NCBI RefSeq assembly: GCF_001625305.1
Contig: NW_017804076.1
Coordinates: 1,778,594-1,842,593 of the forward strand
Reading direction: 5' to 3'
Length of the DNA: 64,000 nt
DNA from: Branchiostoma belcheri
Taxonomy: Eukaryota; Chordata; Leptocardii; Amphioxiformes; Branchiostomatidae
In this document: positions 1 through 11,756 of the stretch, in pieces
Layout: every line of letters begins with the position of its first letter
How positions within the stretch are numbered: the first letter of the stretch is position 1
Program-made: the position numbers and the translations under genes
Notes under the pieces: generated by a model
What the model saw: the letters and a program-made list of their open reading frames with translations, nothing else
Databases searched by the model: none
What the model was told of the DNA's origin: nothing

Positions 1-486
1 AGCACCCACATGACGGCGACGGAGAAGGCCAGCGCCACGCCCTCGGGTACGTCTGTCACGTTGGGCGGGATCGTCACCTCGCCGGTCCGTAAGTCCACGG
101 TCAGGTTCCGGAGCCTGATGGTGAAGTTGTTGCCTGGAGTGGCCTCGGCTCTCTCCGTGGTGCCAGTCTGCAAGTTGTAGAAGCTAGTTTTGGACACAGA
201 AATAGAATGTAACATTGGCCTGTAACAAGCCCCCTTGGAAAACAGCCATTGTAAGCTGAATAGGGTTACCCAGACACATTGAGATTAATAAATAAGATAA
301 ATGAATAAATAAATAAATAGGAAACGTCAGAAAATGTTAAGTCTAATCTCTACATTTTTACGATTCAGACGTACTTGATAGTATTAAGCTTGAAAATATT
401 TTCCAACTCAAGAGAAATTGTTCTCACCTAGATTTCGAGTAGTAGAGTAGTAGTACGAGTAGTAGTAGTAGTAGTAGTAGTAGTAA

Positions 487-522
<36 letters not shown>

Positions 523-3500
523 CAGCAGTAATAGTAGTAGTAGTAGTAGTAGTAGCAGTAGCAGTAGTAGTGGTAGTAGTAGCCCTGACCTGATGGACAG
601 GTTGCCAGGCCTGCCCCGTACCCCCGGGGTCCCCTTGACGCCCTTGACGGCCGGGGTGTCCTGCGTGCCGCTGACGCCCTTCACGCCAGGTGTGCCGGGG
701 ACGCCCTGACGGAAGTTGTCCCACCTGCCGACCACCACGCCCCAGTCCTGACTGTTCCGGATTAACATGGCACAGTCGTTAGGTCCCATGGTCGGCACAA
801 CGGCTGGGGCTTGCAGCTGAGGGAGAGAGAATTAAGTTCCTAAGTTCTCCGTGTTTACAGATAAAATGAAAACTAACTCATTATAGAAAAAGTGTGATCA
901 TTCGTCTTCCACTGTCTCGGAAAAAGAAGTCGAACCCATACGTTAGTATAATGTTTAGTAGTTAGAGTAGTCATACATAGTATTTTGTTATCCATTCATT
1001 GTCTATCGTTTATTTTCATGTTACATGTAGATGTACTTGCAATTAGCCTACAGGCAAGACGTTGCGATAAACTTTCTCTATTATAAAACCATTTCTAAAG
1101 GAAGGGTATAATAGAGCAACGTGTAAAACCGAAGACGTAAACAACAGTTGTTGAAGAGACACTGCACCTGCCTAGGTGTCGGTACCGTGTCATTCCGGAT
1201 GAGGTAAGCCTCTGCCGTCAGCTGGTCTCCTGGGGTCATGACCTGCACCACGGAGGTTTTCAGCTCGGCGGAGTGCACCACTCTGCACCTGAAGGCCAGG
1301 CCTCCTGTCAGGTCTAAAATACTGCAAACAAATTTACATGGAGAAACACAAAAAGTGCTTTAGACTGAAAAAAAAAACATACCAGCATTTTAACTCTTTT
1401 TAAAACGTACCGATGATCAGGGCCGTATACACTCAACTTCAGACTTTATACTTCTTCTATTTACCTTAAACTTCAGACAAGCCACGTGACAAGACTCACT
1501 GGGTCAGTCTCTTGAAGAAGAGATTGACTGGTCGAAAGCTTATCATGAGAACAATAATTCTTTGTGTTGGAACAAAAGTTGATTCAAAATTCTCTTTAAT
1601 ACCTAGAGTCTCTGGTCTTCTTCAGCAGACTGATCCAGTGAGACTTCACATGTGAAAGGACGTCTTTGTGTTGGCTTTAACTTCAAATTTAAACAAATAT
1701 CCTTACTTGTGAGTGGCGATCTCAAACGTATACGCCGCTCCGTCCGACCCCAGCACCATGGGCGGGAGGGTGGACAGATACTCCCCGGACAGCGGAGACT
1801 TGGCCCAGGTGCCGAAGTTCGTGGTCAGCCGGACCTCCCCCCACTCCCTCGGCACGATCCCGACCGTCAGGGTGATGGGCAGGTCCGTTCTCTCGCTCCG
1901 CACCACAATTTGGCTGAAAAATATCAAATATCAAATTGAATGTTGACGAAGCAATAGGGCATATACGTGCACGTACGTCACATAATGAAGAGGCCTATTC
2001 TTGCTACTACTAGTATTTGACAAAGAACAGGGAGAGCTGTTTTCACGATTTGACATATATAATATTATAAAAAAATACGTATATACACATTGAAGTCAAT
2101 TGGGTATTGTCAATTGTGGAGTTGCCTGCAAAGCATTTCAAAGTGATGATTTACAATGAAGTACATGACTTAAGGTTTTAATTTCAATTTTTAAGAATAC
2201 AAAGTGAAACGTTCTTCATCAATTGTGGCAAAAATAGCAGGCGACAGTTACACACTCGGTGAACAGAATAGTCCATGGGCCAGAAAACAAAATTTTACAT
2301 ATTACTAGTACCACCTGGCAAATTATGGTTTTTGACAAGTAGGGTGTAGAAGCATAAGAGATATACAACTTACGTTCCCGATTCGGGAACTCCGTGGACT
2401 GCTTGTCGCAGGTCGAAGTCGTAGCTAGACAGCGGGTCCCCGGCAAGGCACTGGCACGTGGTGGCGTTACTTAGCCTGGCGCACAGGTGGGTCGAGTCGC
2501 CCCAGTCAAACGTCTTCAGCCCGCTCGTTGACTGGGAGGACCAGGTTAGGCAGCCGTCTGAGGGAGTCTGTTTCAAGCTTACACTGCCTAAAGAATGGAC
2601 GGGTAGTATATACGATTCTTATTCGTTATAGCGAAACATGCTAACAAGTTTAATGATGATATCTGTAATTGTACCTATGGGGTACATGTCCACAAAACAC
2701 AAGAGATATTGAACCAAACATTCTCTGAAATGTATGTGTGGATACTTTTTTGAACATTGTAGCATTTCAGTCATCATTTTTAGATTCCTATTTTGTTTCA
2801 TTTTTCAAACGCATGCCATTAGAAAACGATTAGTTTTGTTATAGGAGTTGCAGGCTTATTTTTATATAAGAAAAGACAAAAAAGCTCTTACTATCTGTGA
2901 ATCCAGGACCACATTTAAAGAAACATAAACAGAAATATGCTGGTGTTATTCAATATCATATCAATACAGAATTAACAACAGATCTCCATTTCATTCCTTG
3001 CTTGGTCGACAAGCTAGTGGTCATGTTGTTGTTGCGGTACTAGGCTGCTTGAGTGTAGGGGTGTTTCTTTTTTATTGGGGGGGGACCTTGTGGACTTTCA
3101 TAAGTATTTAAAAATGACTTAAATGAAGTGATAACACAAGGAAAACATAAAACTTTTAAAACGTGTCCAACAATAAGCAGGACTTTTTGGTGGGAGGGGG
3201 GGGGCACCAGACCCTCTGCTGTGGTCATGGTTTTTTTACTCAATGCGCGGCTTGCAATGCAGAAAGTTGTCCTTCTGTACCTTACACCTACGCTGTGGCA
3301 AAAATACTGGTGAGAACCCTGCTTCATACATACCTTTCTTGCTCCTGATTTTCAGGCACAGAGGTCTCGATACGTCCGAAGGTATGTTCTGAACTTCGGC
3401 TCTCTCCACGATGATGTTGCACCGCTTCACGGTGATGGCGAACACCTCTTCCCGGGTCATCATGTGGACATCGCCCGGCGGTGGGCCCCGGAACATCGCG

Positions 3501-6500
3501 CCACTCAACGGGAAATCTTTGCCAAATGTCGTCTTCCACAGGGTCCTGATGAGAGATGAAAAAATGCATTGTGCTGACCTACCCCTAACCATGGTTACGG
3601 GGCATTTGGCTAGTGTCAAATTCGTGGATGTGAAGTATTAGAAGTCTTATGAACTAAAACAAAATTGTCTTACATGTGAAACAGACTTGAACTGAAATTT
3701 CCAACAAAAAATGGACTTTTGTTAAAAATTACTGTTCAACCCTGTCTCGGAATCATTCTACCAAGTCAGAGATGAACTTTCAAGCGAACTCCAATATCTA
3801 TTCGCTGCTGTATGCAGACAGCTAGACACTGCCTTACGCTATTTACCATCTGGTGAGTGGGTTCGTTCTCACCTAGTCTGATCATCAGACGTGTTGAGTT
3901 TGGAGCCGGGACTGCGGTCGTTCACGGAGTCGTCGTGGTTAAAAGTCTTTCCGAGGATAGCTTCTGTGTCAGACTTGTATATGACTGGGTTGATCTACAT
4001 ACAATAGGGAAATATTTTTATGAAGAACAGCGTAGCTAGAACAAGCTGCTAGGAGCTAGGCCAAACTCATGTCACTTCTTCTCGAACACAAAAGCTGACA
4101 TCCAGTATGTCTAGATCACGGATTCACCCGCTTCATTTTTTTCTGATTTGCAAAAATAAGATTCAGGTCAGGTTCTGAATCAACTCAAAAGCCTAGACTA
4201 ATAGTTTGGCCCCAGCAGTTGAAGAAAGCTCCTTGTCTTCGTAGATGTTACCGTTTCGATCTATCATAGTCGTCTGACAAAATTTTAAATTCAATGTTTG
4301 AATGTTAAAACAGCCTTGAAGGTTGACATAGCTCCTGCCATAGCATTTGGGGCTATCATTGGATGCAGAGGCATTTTTTTTCGCTTCTTATTTTTTCTGA
4401 AAAAAAAATCCGAGAACCTGAACAAATCAAATTGGTGTGGCCTGAACCTCAGAATACAGATCAGATAGAATCGAACCTGATGTGCATGCCAGATGAGATC
4501 CATGTCGTAACAGGGAACCAGGAACTTGCCGGGATTCGTCTTCTTCAAATGCAGCAGCATCTTATACCTCAACACCGCCTCCTGGAGGAACTTGTCGTCC
4601 CTGCAAGACGAGACGTAGGCGGTCAGACCAATACGACTCAGCCGTAAGCCCCTGTCTCAATAGCCGAATGTGGCCCCGAACCCTGCCGACGTGCCGCAAA
4701 GAGTTGATCGGGAGAAAGGTCGGTTGTGGTTAATTGGCTGGTGTTCGTCGAGGTCGGCTACTGTTCGGTTGCGCCAGCCGAAATCTTTCAAAATGTTTAA
4801 GATATTTAGGTATAAAGATTTTTGAGAGGTTCGGTCATGGTTGGCTCGTGGTTGGGAGCAGACCAGCAGTGGTGGGACAGGCGTGAGTGGCAGTCAAATG
4901 TGACTCAAATTTAACTCAAATTCGATTCGATTTGTATAGAAAGATATGTGTGGCCTAAATCTGGTCAGTCTTCTCAACCTTGGTTGGTTGATTCGTGGTC
5001 GGGGGAAAGTTTTGAATGTTTGACAGGGGATTTAAGTCACGTGTATGCTGATCTGTAAGAATACTTCTGCCAGAGTGTTAGGCAACTTGCACATTAAGTA
5101 TCCAGTGTTACCTGAAGTGAGGAAGAGACACCTGGTAGTAGAACATCCTCTGACGGGAGATCGCAGACCGGAGGTCGTAAGAAATCTGCGAGTCTGGAGA
5201 AGCGACCACGACTTTGCTGGGCGGGGGGCTGTTCAAGTCCACCTGTTCATGGTAAAACAACAGATTTTGAACAATAACTAATACTTCACAGTAGTTATTG
5301 ATGAGGGTAAGATCTAGTTCAATGTCATGAAGTCTATAAAATGTTTGATAATGACTAGATATTGTCTATGCATTATACCAACTTTACAATCGTTAGCATA
5401 AGATGTACAAAATGTAGTTCAATGCCATAATGAAGTACATGAGATTTGGAATAATGATTATACATTGTGCATAATATCAACTACATATACGTATACACAG
5501 TAATTCTTTATACTGGAGCGTAAGATGTAGTCTTTCTGTCGTTATGAATTCACAAAACCAGCCTGCAACGAAAATCGAGAGGATAATGTGCATCTGAAAG
5601 GATTTAATTTAATGAAATTTAATTTTCTTAGCACGAGTTCGTTTATTACGCGAAGTAACTGACGTTGAAAGGTTCAGACGGATACTCCTTCTCCCACTGA
5701 GTCTGCGCAGCCTGAAGGCCTTTCCGGAACGAAGGAATGTTGTCAGGAATGTGGTGGTCTATCAGCTGTAAGGGAACAATAACAAATAAAATTTTGTTTT
5801 CATGACGTACAAACTAAGATATGATTCAGTTTTCACAAATATTACCTCAACCATAGGGTTTTGTGTTCAGGTATCTGCTGATTTTTAATTGGCTATAACT
5901 CAGGTGCATATGTCTTTATGATATTTAGTAGGTAAGTTAGAGTTGGGACAATGAAAGTCAAGTCAATTTTAGCGGTACTCTAGCGGTTTCTTAAGGTACC
6001 ACATTGAGATACATTGGTATGGTATCTCGTGTTGTGGACATGCTATGGTCTTTATTTTATTTATTTTATTTCTATTTTATTGAAATTGCAACAGTGCAAT
6101 ACACGCGGAACAGAGGCAGCTGTTGCTGGTGTTGTGTCCCGCACATAGAAACGAATACTGGACAGACAATAATCATTTTCACTTGAGTCTAGTGGGGAAA
6201 GTCGTGTAAAGTGCCTTTCCCAAGGGCACAAGATCGGTGGCATGTCAGGACTCGAACCCGGGACCTCTTGATTCCGAGTCGCGCACGCTGCCTTTGCGCC
6301 ACACGACCCCACATGATTTTTAGTAGGACATTTTTAGGCAATAGGTAACTGGCGTGAATTTTTAGCGGAATAGCTGTTTTTTTAGCTGCTGTAGTAATTA
6401 TTATGACGGAATTTGACTAGACGGGGTAACTTTTGATGTTGTGGATTTTTGCCATGATACAAAGCAGGTTGGTGTCAACAGTAGACGAGCCAGAGTCAGT

Positions 6501-7601
6501 GTTTTGTTTTGTTTGTTTGTTTGTTTGTTTATTTCGATCCCCATTAGTGCTTAAAAGCACAGTACTATTCTTCCTGGGGTCAATAAAATAAAACATAGAT
6601 AACAAAACTTTGTACATAATGATGATTACAAAGTAATAAAGTAAGTTCAAAATCAATAGGAAGTGTTTGTTTCTATTGCTGTTGTTGTTGTTTACCTTGC
6701 CGACGATGTTGTTGCAGTCGGCCTCGTAGTGCAGCGGTGCCAGCATGTGGACGTGCCAGACCCAGTGGATGTCCAGGGGCGGGGACAGCCCCTTGGTCCC
6801 GAGCCGCGCCACCAGCGGCAGCCACAGTTTCTCGTACCTCCTCAGGGCGTTGTCGACATGGGGTCCCTCGTACAGCATCGGGTGTCTGTCAACCTATACA
6901 AGTATCCATTGAAACAAATATACCAGATTGTACCTTTTTCTTCAAAAGATACAGTTTTTTTTTGGTACCTGCACAAACTGTACAAAAAAGACACCCCGAT
7001 AAAAACGCATAAAACACGCAATAAATAAGCCAAACCCAAAACCTCTGCTTGGAAAGTTACTCACTAGCATTACGAATCCGGCTTAAATCTTCTTTAATTG
7101 TACTTATCATTTATTGTAGTGTTATATGTTTTGTAATGTATGGTGCACGCAGCATAAGCAAAATCTGGTGTCTGTTATTAAATCTCCAGATCTTATACGG
7201 TGGCAAGGCAGTATACATTGGCCATAGGAGTGACCATTGGCCCCTGTGCATTCCGTTGTCATGAATCCTTATAAAAAATCATGGATAGGATCTTAAGGCA
7301 CGTACTTGGTCAGGATTCGCGAATCCTTCTCTCCGCGGCAAAAACTCCCTCGGCAGCAAATTGTCCCTCGCGGCGGCATATTACTCGCGTCGCTCACAGA
7401 AAAAAATAACGCCGACGCCCAACAAGACTGCGAAGGAGGCTAATCACGTAATTTTTAATGATAAATATGTCACATATTAGTGTATGAATGTTATCAGTTA
7501 CCTCTTTCAGGAATCCCAGCTGATATTTGGCCGCCTTGATCAGGTCTGTACCGATGCGGATCTTCTTGGGTTTAAACTTTTCTGCCATGTTTTCCCGGCC
7601 T
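1..7601 (-). CDS. DUF1399 / glycine-rich domain-containing (GRDP-like) protein with collagen-like segment, 3' end beyond window
   Basis: Twelve exons are read on the minus strand, all phase-compatible: 7588-7502 (ATG at 7588), 6893-6696, 5765-5664, 5242-5112, 4600-4477, 3994-3873, 3545-3334, 2587-2374, 1913-1707, 1321-1168, 816-590 and 183-1 (open at the edge). Together they give about 653 residues. The first half holds DUF1399 hallmarks: DIHWVWHVHML in exon 2, PCYDMDLIWHAHQ in exon 5 and KTFNHDDSVNDR in exon 6, i.e. repeated W-x-x-H core motifs. Known GRDPs occur in plants, fungi and invertebrates; their biochemical role is poorly defined. Residues from 816-590 contain a Gly-X-Y run (VPGTPGVKGVSG and following). 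The donor of exon 5765-5664 is the unusual GTCAGT; a later GT would run into a stop. The first exon has 13 bases of 5'UTR after its acceptor, so at least one more non-coding exon lies upstream. The family call is strong; function is not inferred. Confidence 0.87.
437..583. repeat. (TAG/AGT)n trinucleotide microsatellite in intron
   Basis: An almost pure run of agt/tag triplets with a few agc and aat interruptions, about 145 bases. It starts about 7 bases inside the intron that follows the collagen-like exon (590-816, minus). The long leucine and threonine reading frames across it are products of the repeat and not proteins. Confidence 0.93.
4030..4140. repeat. Dispersed repeat fragment (shared with 59.6-59.8 kb)
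   Basis: Intronic stretch containing gccaaactcatgtcac and tatgtctagatcacg. The same words in the same order (cccaaactcacgtcac, catgtctagatcatg) recur at 59690-59775 inside the DDX42 gene. The two are diverged copies of one interspersed family. No coding capacity is visible. Confidence 0.6.
4365..4450. repeat. Dispersed repeat fragment ending in aaattggtgtggcct
   Basis: A T-rich tract followed by aaaaatccg and aaattggtgtggcct. A similarly ordered copy lies at 19204-19290 in intergenic DNA, and a short piece at 41615-41635. It sits in the intron just downstream of the exon ending at 4477. Confidence 0.5.
6065..6312 (-). mobile_element. tRNA-derived SINE (minus orientation)
   Basis: On the minus strand the first 75 bases look like a tRNA gene: an A-box-like tggcgcaaaggcag and a B-box gggttcgagtcc at the expected spacing. 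A tRNA-unrelated body follows with cccttgggaaaggcactt, and the far end is A/T-rich. The body word gggaaaggcactt also follows the tRNA-like head at 27590-27725. It lies in the intron between exons 6696 and 5765 of the DUF1399 gene. Confidence 0.75.
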
Positions 7602-7666
7602 GTAACGACAGAGTGTGAAGGTATCTAATTTTCATCGACCGTCGGAAACGACATTAACTAGTACTT

Positions 7667-7785
7667 AATCTCCAAGCAGATTTCATCTGGGGGCAAAACA
7701 CCCCATTTGATAGAGAGGCCGATGGTAACTGGTGGCCAATTTGATAGTGCCTTGCGCCCGATGAAACCTGCTTGAAGATAAAGTA
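7667..7785. mobile_element. MITE with ctccaagcag terminal inverted repeats
   Basis: The left end reads ctccaagcagatttcatc and the right end gatgaaacctgcttgaag, an imperfect inverted pair about 110 bases apart. The same ends flank the element at 32362-32493, and a lone end occurs near 20120. No transposase is present, so it is non-autonomous. Confidence 0.7.
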
Positions 7786-7969
7786 CTGATAACGACGTCC
7801 AAACGGTCAGTACGGCTTGAGTACACTACCTAGAGAGGGTCCCAAGGAGGTAATCTACGTGTTGGTCAAGCTTAAAGTAAGCCTCATAAGACACTGAGAG
7901 GCCGTCAGCACTTAGAAAGAAAAACGGACTGTAGACTAGTGAAGAGGACGGAATTTGGAAAATGAACTA

Positions 7970-8162
7970 TATGTGCCTATAATATTAATGTGACTGCGTT
8001 GTATATGTACATGTTTGTAATGTTTTTGTATATTGTTGGGTTCAATTTGTATTTTTATGAAATTGTATGTTTTAATGTGTGCCCAGGGATACCTGAAAAG
8101 CAGATCAATGGATCTGAGGTATTCCCTGGTGAAATAAATAAACTTGAAACTTGAAACTTAAG
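7970..8162 (+). mobile_element. 3' tail of a non-LTR retrotransposon
   Basis: A T/A-rich tract is followed by a short hairpin (ccagggatacct ... aggtattccctgg) and then gtgaaataaataaac with a repeated ttgaaac ending. A 3' hairpin plus a simple terminal repeat is typical of CR1/RTE-like LINE ends in invertebrate deuterostomes. Only the tail is present; no reverse transcriptase reading frame accompanies it. Confidence 0.55.
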
Positions 8163-8424
8163 GCCAGAGCTAGACACCAGAGCAAGAAAACTGCCAAGGG
8201 AGAAGACAGCACCTCGAAATAAATTGGACCTTTCTTTTACATCTATATAAATTGTATATGACTGTTAACATGTGACCTGTTCTCTAGGCCCAGTGAGGGA
8301 AAATTGCACAACTAAGGTCGTCGTATATTCAAAACGTGCACAGCATTCGTTATAATTAATCCGCTAACAGTTAGTCCCTGATGTGCTGTGTGACCGCACG
8401 TTTTGCTAAGTCGGGTTATCCACA

Positions 8425-8745
8425 AATTTTGTCCTTGAACAGCTATGAAACCATCCAGCTAACAGCGTACATAACAAACGGTTTCTTAAATGGTGCCAAC
8501 AGCATTAGAATATAGAGAAAACACTTTATACTCACCGGTGTTCGGTTCTTGTTCAGGTAAATTCACGTCTCCAGTATCTATTGTTACTGTGCTATTTTGT
8601 CCTTGAATAGCAACGAAATCATCCAGCTAACAGCCTTCAAACCTGACAAATGACTTCGTACATGGTGGCAAAAGCATTTATATGTAGAGAGAAAACACTC
8701 TATACTCACCTGTGTTAGGTGCTTGTTCTGGTAAATTAATGCAGA
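8425..8745 (-). repeat. Tandem duplication containing two possible 5'UTR exon donors
   Basis: Two direct copies, about 172 bases apart, begin near 8425 and 8597. They share ttttgtccttgaa, atccagctaacagc, gagaaaacact and a minus-strand splice-donor context (accg|gtgag at about 8535; acag|gtgag at about 8710). Each copy could supply an alternative non-coding first or second exon of the DUF1399 gene downstream. The donors are only motif matches. Confidence 0.5.
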
Positions 8746-9058
8746 GGTCCCCCAGGCGACTTTTAAAACAGTCAGGTACTAAAAGAACGGTTTCTACTGT
8801 CGTATGTACTTACCAACACGTCCTGTATGAGAAAATGAAGGCATTAGCAGAAAGCATTAATAATTAAAAAATGCCCGACCCTAATGCATAATTTAGTAGC
8901 TGGCTCATAACCTTCTGATAGTATCATTTGTGCTTCCTTCGTGGAATGGTTGTTGCTGTCTTTGTTGTTGTGGTGTAGGCGGCATCTCCTGTTACCGAGT
9001 TATTGTGTTTACTTGTACATGCATAGCTTTGGTGTCAACGGCCTTTACTACATAAGAG

Positions 9059-9276
9059 TAACACAATACTGGCCTCCGTAGCATGCCAAAAACTGTGGGG
9101 TTTGGGGGTCTTCAGAGTCTTTGGGAGCTTTTATGTGCTATTTTCTGATTGCATGTAGACAACATAGCCGACCTGGTTGAATTACCCCCGTTTTTTAGAA
9201 CTGGGCTAATCAGAAAACAGCCGAAGACCACCAAACCCCCAGTTCTATAAGCCTGCTACGGAGGCTAACACAATAC
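9059..9276. mobile_element. MITE with long inverted repeats and an 11-bp target duplication
   Basis: Arms of about 43 bases at 9071-9112 and 9223-9265 are inverted copies: gcctccgtagcatgcc ... gtcttc against gaagacc ... ctacggaggc. The element is bounded on both sides by taacacaatac (9059-9069 and 9266-9276), a perfect 11-bp direct repeat. A target duplication of 9-11 bases is characteristic of Mutator-like elements; that assignment is inference. There is no internal gene. Confidence 0.82.
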
Positions 9277-9544
9277 AGCGTTACGTAGTGTGAACATAAG
9301 TACCGTACTTGCGTGTGATTGTGGCATTAGCTCAGCGGTGAAAAGTCAAACTAATCTGCTTTCAACGGAAGACTTAATTCCATTATCCTTCCATAGTCTG
9401 GACAAAACAAGACCCGGCGTTTTTGCTGAGAAGACATTAGACTGCCCTTACAGTGCATTAGAATCTACGGTCTCAGTAATAGAAAGGGTGTGGTAGCAGC
9501 CCTAATGAAATGAACAATGTAGTCATACGACGCCTTTTTCGTCA

Positions 9545-10020
9545 CTACGAGATATGTCACTACGAGGTAAACTAGTATATGTATACACTACGAAATCTCG
9601 TACATGTATACACTACGGCATACTAGACCAGTACATGTATACACTACGAAATACTAGACCAGTACATGTATACACTACGAAATACTAGTACATTTATTCA
9701 CTACGAAATACTAGTACATTTATACACTACGAAATACGGCCCGAAATACTAGTACGTGTATGCACTATGAAATACTTAAGTACATGTATACACTACGAAA
9801 TGCTAAGTACAGTCACATACACACTACGAAATACTAGTACATGTATACACTACGAAATCTAGTACATGTATACACTACGAAATCTAGTACATGTATATAC
9901 TACGAAATACTAGTACATGTATGATACACTACGAAATCTAGTACATGTATAATACACTATATGTATACACTGAAATACCAGTACATGTATACACTACGCT
10001 GAATACTAGTTAATGTACAT
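9545..10020. repeat. Minisatellite, about 26-bp unit (tacatgtatacactacgaaa)
   Basis: About 18 head-to-tail copies of a unit of roughly 20-27 bases built on tacatgtatacactacgaaa plus a variable tactag spacer. Copies differ by small indels. It sits upstream of the DUF1399 gene between the MITE at 9.1 kb and the candidate promoter at 10.7 kb. No gene is seen in it. Confidence 0.92.
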
Positions 10021-10679
10021 GTATTAACACTGGGTCTCTTATCCAACTTACTGTATTGCGAGCCCGGAAATACAATTATTGAGCTTTGAACAACATCAAA
10101 ACAAACCACTACTAACTCACAACGCCTGGCTAGTAACAAAGCTGTAAGTTGTATCCATAACGGTGCTTTATCCCGAATCATGCTCGGCTGGCATGGTTCT
10201 GGATAGCCCACACCTTAATCCAGAACCGTGCCTGGGGCCCGGGGGAAAATCTACGTTCTTGGATATCTAGAACCGTGCCTTGTCCTAACCATAACCCATT
10301 TTGGCATAGAACGTAGGTAGGCACAGTTGACTGCATGGGTAGAACAAAAACCTTTGCGAACACAAACATCAAAATCAATGTTTTAACATCGTCAATCGTC
10401 TTTAATTCTTGAATATTTCATTCCCTCAATCCAGGTGCAATTTACTTACATAAACGTGCAATGTGTGTATGGCTCTAGTTTTATCTTAGGGGATTTCAAT
10501 GAAAGATCGAGAAACCGTAATATTGGTACATGCCAGCGAGTGGAAACTGGAAAGAAGTCTGTCACAATTGTTAAACACCAAGAAGGTCAACCTCCTTTTA
10601 AACACATTTTAACACACTTCTGCTTATAGATTAATCTTCCATAAACTATAGGACACTGGTAAATAAGTGGTATAGTATA

Positions 10680-10780
10680 AAAACACACCTGCGTATCTGT
10701 CTTCTGTTGTCGTCACCTTGACGCTTTCCTACTTTCTTTACTTCCGGGTTAATTTGCATACGGAGGTCATGACCTCGCGT
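10680..10780 (-). promoter_or_regulatory. Candidate promoter and 5'UTR exon of the DUF1399 gene
   Basis: An ETS-type site (ACTTCCGG, 10740-10747) and a perfect palindrome AGGTCATGACCT (10764-10775) lie just upstream, on the minus strand, of a possible first-exon donor (acgcag|gtgtgt, 10689). ETS sites are common in animal housekeeping promoters. The palindrome has the form of a nuclear-receptor half-site pair with no spacer. Linking this to the gene starting at 7588 is inference: about 3 kb of repeats intervene. Confidence 0.35.
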
Positions 10781-10879
10781 TGTGTGACCTCATCAGGTCT
10801 GATATGTTGTGTTCAATCATTTCTGTATGATAGCCTCCACCAGGCTTTCCTACGGGGATATGGGTGGTAAATTCGGCAA

Positions 10880-11008
10880 AAAAAGAGGCTAGAAATAATT
10901 GGCCGGGAGAGTCAGTCCGCGGGAAGGTTAATTTTTCCCTTGAACTGTGCGGGAAAATGAACTCTACGGTGGCAAAACTACTCTCCTGGCCAATTATTCT
11001 CCCTATTG
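10880..11008. mobile_element. Short MITE with aataattggccgggagagt inverted ends
   Basis: The left arm agaaataattggccgggaga and the right arm tctcctggccaattattct are near-perfect inverted copies about 110 bases apart. Internal sequence is unrelated to the exons nearby. The two reading frames crossing the element in opposite directions look coding only because of the palindrome. Confidence 0.7.
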
Positions 11009-11526
11009 GCAAAATTGTAGTGCTTTTAAACCTGCGTCACGTGTTAGTTTGGTGGCTGGCGTGCGAAAGATTAAAGATGACTGCATCACTGTTTGAGGGT
11101 AAACTAGACCTTAGAATATTGTTAGAATGCTGCAACCACTGACTAATACTCTACATGTCTTTGAGCTGTTTTTTTTTCACAAAAAGCAGTAGGTGTCAAT
11201 GGGTGAAGTATGCCATCTCCAATCGCCCTGTTATAGTGTTGCAATTTACCAGTTTCAAATGTAGTCGTCAATTGAGCGAATTCAGCATCACTTCAATGGT
11301 GGAACATCTCACTGACAGGCAGTATTACTGTAACAGCAAATAGTTCCCTCGATTAAAATATCTCAGTAGGTTAGCTAAAATTATTAGTAATTACAGGAAT
11401 TCACCTGAAATGACATCTGGAAATCGCCATATAACTATACAATCAACACTAGGTATTGTTGAAAAGTCGTAGTGTCAAATCATGCCTTGAAAATAAAGAA
11501 TTATTGCAAACTTTAATCACAAATCT

Positions 11527-11532
11527 TTTATT
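11527..11532 (-). terminator. Polyadenylation signal AATAAA of the B4GALNT1-like gene
   Basis: AATAAA on the minus strand, about 225 bases past the stop codon at 11757. No other canonical signal lies between it and the stop, so a 3'UTR of about 250 bases is likely. Confidence 0.5.
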
Positions 11533-11756
11533 AGAAAATTGCACAAATCAACATTCAATCGAGAAGTGAAGTTAGAGAGAAGATTCAGCCAACAGACACA
11601 TGAGTTTTGTTACTTCTTAAGTACGGCTTCAAACACATCAAATCATTCTATCTTCAAATTCACTTACTAATAGGAACATAATGGCACTTTGGCAAAAAAT
11701 AGACATGAATAGCAGCACATTCTGGAATGTGTCGTAGACACCAAGATAGCAAACTA

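Noticed and set aside
424-798. Long Leu-rich and Thr-rich reading frames on the minus strand
   Set aside because: They run through the agt/tag microsatellite past the splice donor at 589; only 590-816 is exon.
5641-5663. Later donor (cgc|gtaata) for DUF1399 exon 5765-5664
   Set aside because: It would leave the wrong phase and lead to a stop in the next exon; gtcagt at 5663 joins EPFN to VDLNSPP in frame.
6230-6312. Possible tRNA gene on the minus strand
   Set aside because: Boxes are present but stems do not pair well and the unit continues into a repeated non-tRNA body, so it is a SINE.
9545-10020. Possible CRISPR-like array
   Set aside because: Units are contiguous degenerate repeats without unique spacers, in an animal genome.
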